5,304 bases of DNA, from NCBI GenBank assembly GCA_946056345.1, contig CAMGJH010000102.1:1-5304 (forward strand), in the 5' to 3' direction. This document shows, in pieces, positions 3,683 to 5,304 of this stretch. Below the pieces are notes generated by a model, which worked only from the letters and a program-made list of their open reading frames with translations, did not search any database and had not been told where the DNA came from. The first letter of the stretch is position 1; each line of letters starts with the position of its first letter. The DNA comes from an uncultured Lentisphaeraceae bacterium (GTDB lineage Bacteria; Verrucomicrobiota; Kiritimatiellia; RFP12; DVOR01). A program made the position numbers and the translations under genes.

Positions 3683-5304
3683 TTAGGCCAGCGTGGCGAT
3701 GGGGGCGGGGGTGCAGGAGCGCACGCAATGGGTGTCGCGCGCAATGCGCTGGCGCTCGGGCCAATCGAGGGTGTAATGCAGGCCGCGGCTCTCGTGGCGG
3801 GCCATCGCGGAGGCAATGATGAGCTCGGCCACGTCGGCGATATTGCGCAATTCCAGGATGTCGGCCGTCACCAGGTAATCGAAGTAGTATTCGTTAATCT
3901 CGTCGCGCAAGTTCCGCACGCGGCGCAGGGCGCGTTGCAAGCGTTTGTTGGTGCGGACGATGCCCACATAGTCCCACATGCAGGTGCGCAGCTCCTGCCA
4001 GTTATGGGCCACCAGGACCGCTTCATCGGTCGGTACAGCGTGGCCGTAGACCCAGTCGGGGATCGTGACGTGGGCGACCGAGGGAACCGGCTCGGCGCAG
4101 AGCCCCTCGGCGCAGCTGCAGCCGCAGACCAAGGCTTCTAGGAGCGAGTTGCTGGCCAGGCGGTTGGCCCCGTGCAGCCCGGTGCAGGCGCACTCGCCAA
4201 TGGCGTAGAGCCCGGGCAGGGTGGTGCGCCCGGCCACATCGGCGGCGATGCCCCCGCAGCAGTAGTGCGCGGCCGGGACGATGGGGATGAGGTCCTTGGC
4301 CATATCAATGCCGAACTCGAGGCACTTAGCGTAGATGCCCGGGAAGCGCTGCTTGAGGTAGTCGGCACCCTTGGCGCGGATGTCCAGGCAGCAGTAAGCG
4401 TCGCCGCGCTTCTTCATCTCCGAGTCGATGGCGCGGGCAACGATATCGCGCGGGGCGAGCGAGCCGCGGCGGTCGTACTGCTCCATAAAGGGCTTGCCAT
4501 CGCGTGTGACGAGGATGGCGCCCTCGCCGCGCACCGCCTCGCTAATGAGGAAGCGCTTGGCCTTGGGGTGATAGAGGCAGGTGGGGTGGAACTGGACCAT
4601 CTCCATATTGCGCACCTCGGCCCCGGCGCGCCAGGCTGCCGCCACGCCGTCGCCCGTGGCAATATCCGGGTTGCAGGTGTATTGATAGACCTTACCGCAG
4701 CCGCCGGTGGCCAGGATGACCGCCCCCGTGCGCACGGCCCAGATCTCCCCGGTCTCGGTGCTCAGCAAATAGGCACCCACCACGCGGTTCTCCCCGGGCT
4801 CGTGCAGGAAGCGCGTGGTCACCAAGTCAATCAAGAGGGTGTTTTCGCAGACGTGGAGCTTGCGCGTGGCGCGCAGCCGGGCGCAGAGGGTGCGCTCCAC
4901 CTCGCGGCCGGTGATGTCGCCAGCGTGGAGGATGCGGCGGCGGGTGTGGCCGCCCTCGCGCGTCAAATCAAAGCCCTCGGGGCAAGCGGTTTCGGCGGAC
5001 TTGGTGAAGGGCACGCCCATCTCGATGAGCTTACGCAGGCAGCGCGGCCCGGCCTCGACAATCTGCCGCACCACGGCCTCGTCGCAGAGCCCGGCGCCGG
5101 CGTCGAGGGTGTCGGCCACATGCAGGTCGAAGGAGTCATCGCTGCCCATCACGCAGGAGATGCCCCCCTGCGCGTAATTGGTGTTCGCCTCGTCCAGCGT
5201 CCGCTTGGTCACCAACAACACGCGCCCGTGACCGGCCAGGCCCATCGCCGCCATCGCGCCGGCACGCCCCGAGCCTACCACCAAGTAATCGCAATCCAGC
5301 GCTC
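3683..5304 (-). CDS. nadB: L-aspartate oxidase, 5' end beyond window
   Basis: NadB is an FAD flavoprotein that oxidises L-aspartate to iminoaspartate, the first step of de novo NAD synthesis; NadA then forms quinolinate. The frame stays open to the window edge: residues LDCDY precede LVVGSGRAG, matching the usual NadB start region, so the TTG at 5282..5284 is not the real start and a few residues lie outside. Numbering from that TTG, the dinucleotide fold GSGRAG is at 4-9, NTNYAQGGI at 34-42, GREVERTL at 126-133, QFHPTCLYHP at 231-240, SEAVRGEGA at 248-256, HYCCGGI at 340-346, GLYAIGECACTGLHGANRLA at 358-377, and RHESRG with HYTLDWP at 496-509. HYCCGGI, the RHESRG segment and the WDYVGIVR region (437-444) favour NadB over SdhA/FrdA. 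The C-terminal helical domain is complete and ends in TAA. nadA and nadC are not in the window. The gene leads the visible three-gene unit; its promoter lies outside. Confidence 0.96.
   Translation of the reverse strand, partial: ALDCDYLVVGSGRAGAMAAMGLAGHGRVLLVTKRTLDEANTNYAQGGISCVMGSDDSFDLHVADTLDAGAGLCDEAVVRQIVEAGPRCLRKLIEMGVPFTKSAETACPEGFDLTREGGHTRRRILHAGDITGREVERTLCARLRATRKLHVCENTLLIDLVTTRFLHEPGENRVVGAYLLSTETGEIWAVRTGAVILATGGCGKVYQYTCNPDIATGDGVAAAWRAGAEVRNMEMVQFHPTCLYHPKAKRFLISEAVRGEGAILVTRDGKPFMEQYDRRGSLAPRDIVARAIDSEMKKRGDAYCCLDIRAKGADYLKQRFPGIYAKCLEFGIDMAKDLIPIVPAAHYCCGGIAADVAGRTTLPGLYAIGECACTGLHGANRLASNSLLEALVCGCSCAEGLCAEPVPSVAHVTIPDWVYGHAVPTDEAVLVAHNWQELRTCMWDYVGIVRTNKRLQRALRRVRNLRDEINEYYFDYLVTADILELRNIADVAELIIASAMARHESRGLHYTLDWPERQRIARDTHCVRSCTPAPIATLA

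Noticed and set aside
3663..3764. Longer N-terminus for the glycosyltransferase starting at 3764
   Set aside because: The extra 34 residues are rich in Arg, His and Pro, overlap the nadB coding end, and do not resemble the N-terminus of this family. The start at 3662 has a ribosome binding site and begins directly with the first strand, MNVWINNP.

Overview
The window is GC-rich bacterial DNA in which every supported gene lies on the minus strand, so the biological order runs from high to low coordinates. From the right edge inward there are an L-aspartate oxidase gene (nadB, 5' end cut by the window), a GT-B fold glycosyltransferase gene, and a complete PilB/GspE-type assembly ATPase gene. 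They are separated by only 20 and 17 bp and read as one transcription unit. A hairpin followed by a U-rich stretch (591..627) is a good candidate for its end. At the left edge two tRNA-Asp(GTC) copies stand in tandem, the outer one cut by the window, behind a clear sigma70-type promoter with 17 bp spacing.

Between the ATPase stop codon and the tRNA promoter lies about 500 bp without a credible gene. It is not featureless. It is packed with inverted repeats, several organised as one arm plus two competing complements, with small hairpins sharing a TAAC-type tetraloop, and with two separate short arrays of period 7 bp. This looks like an intergenic repeat cluster of REP/BIME-like character. No family name can be assigned from the sequence alone, and it is the least explained part of the window.

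Functionally, NadB oxidises L-aspartate to iminoaspartate in de novo NAD synthesis. The glycosyltransferase probably acts in surface polysaccharide or glycan assembly. The ATPase powers type IV pilus or type II secretion pseudopilus assembly. These three jobs are not one pathway; the co-linearity may be simple operon packing. The organism is a GC-rich Gram-negative-type bacterium. A PVC-group (Verrucomicrobiota-like) origin is a weak guess from the gene mix and intergenic style, not something the sequence proves. No CRISPR array, insertion sequence, phage gene or defence gene was found.
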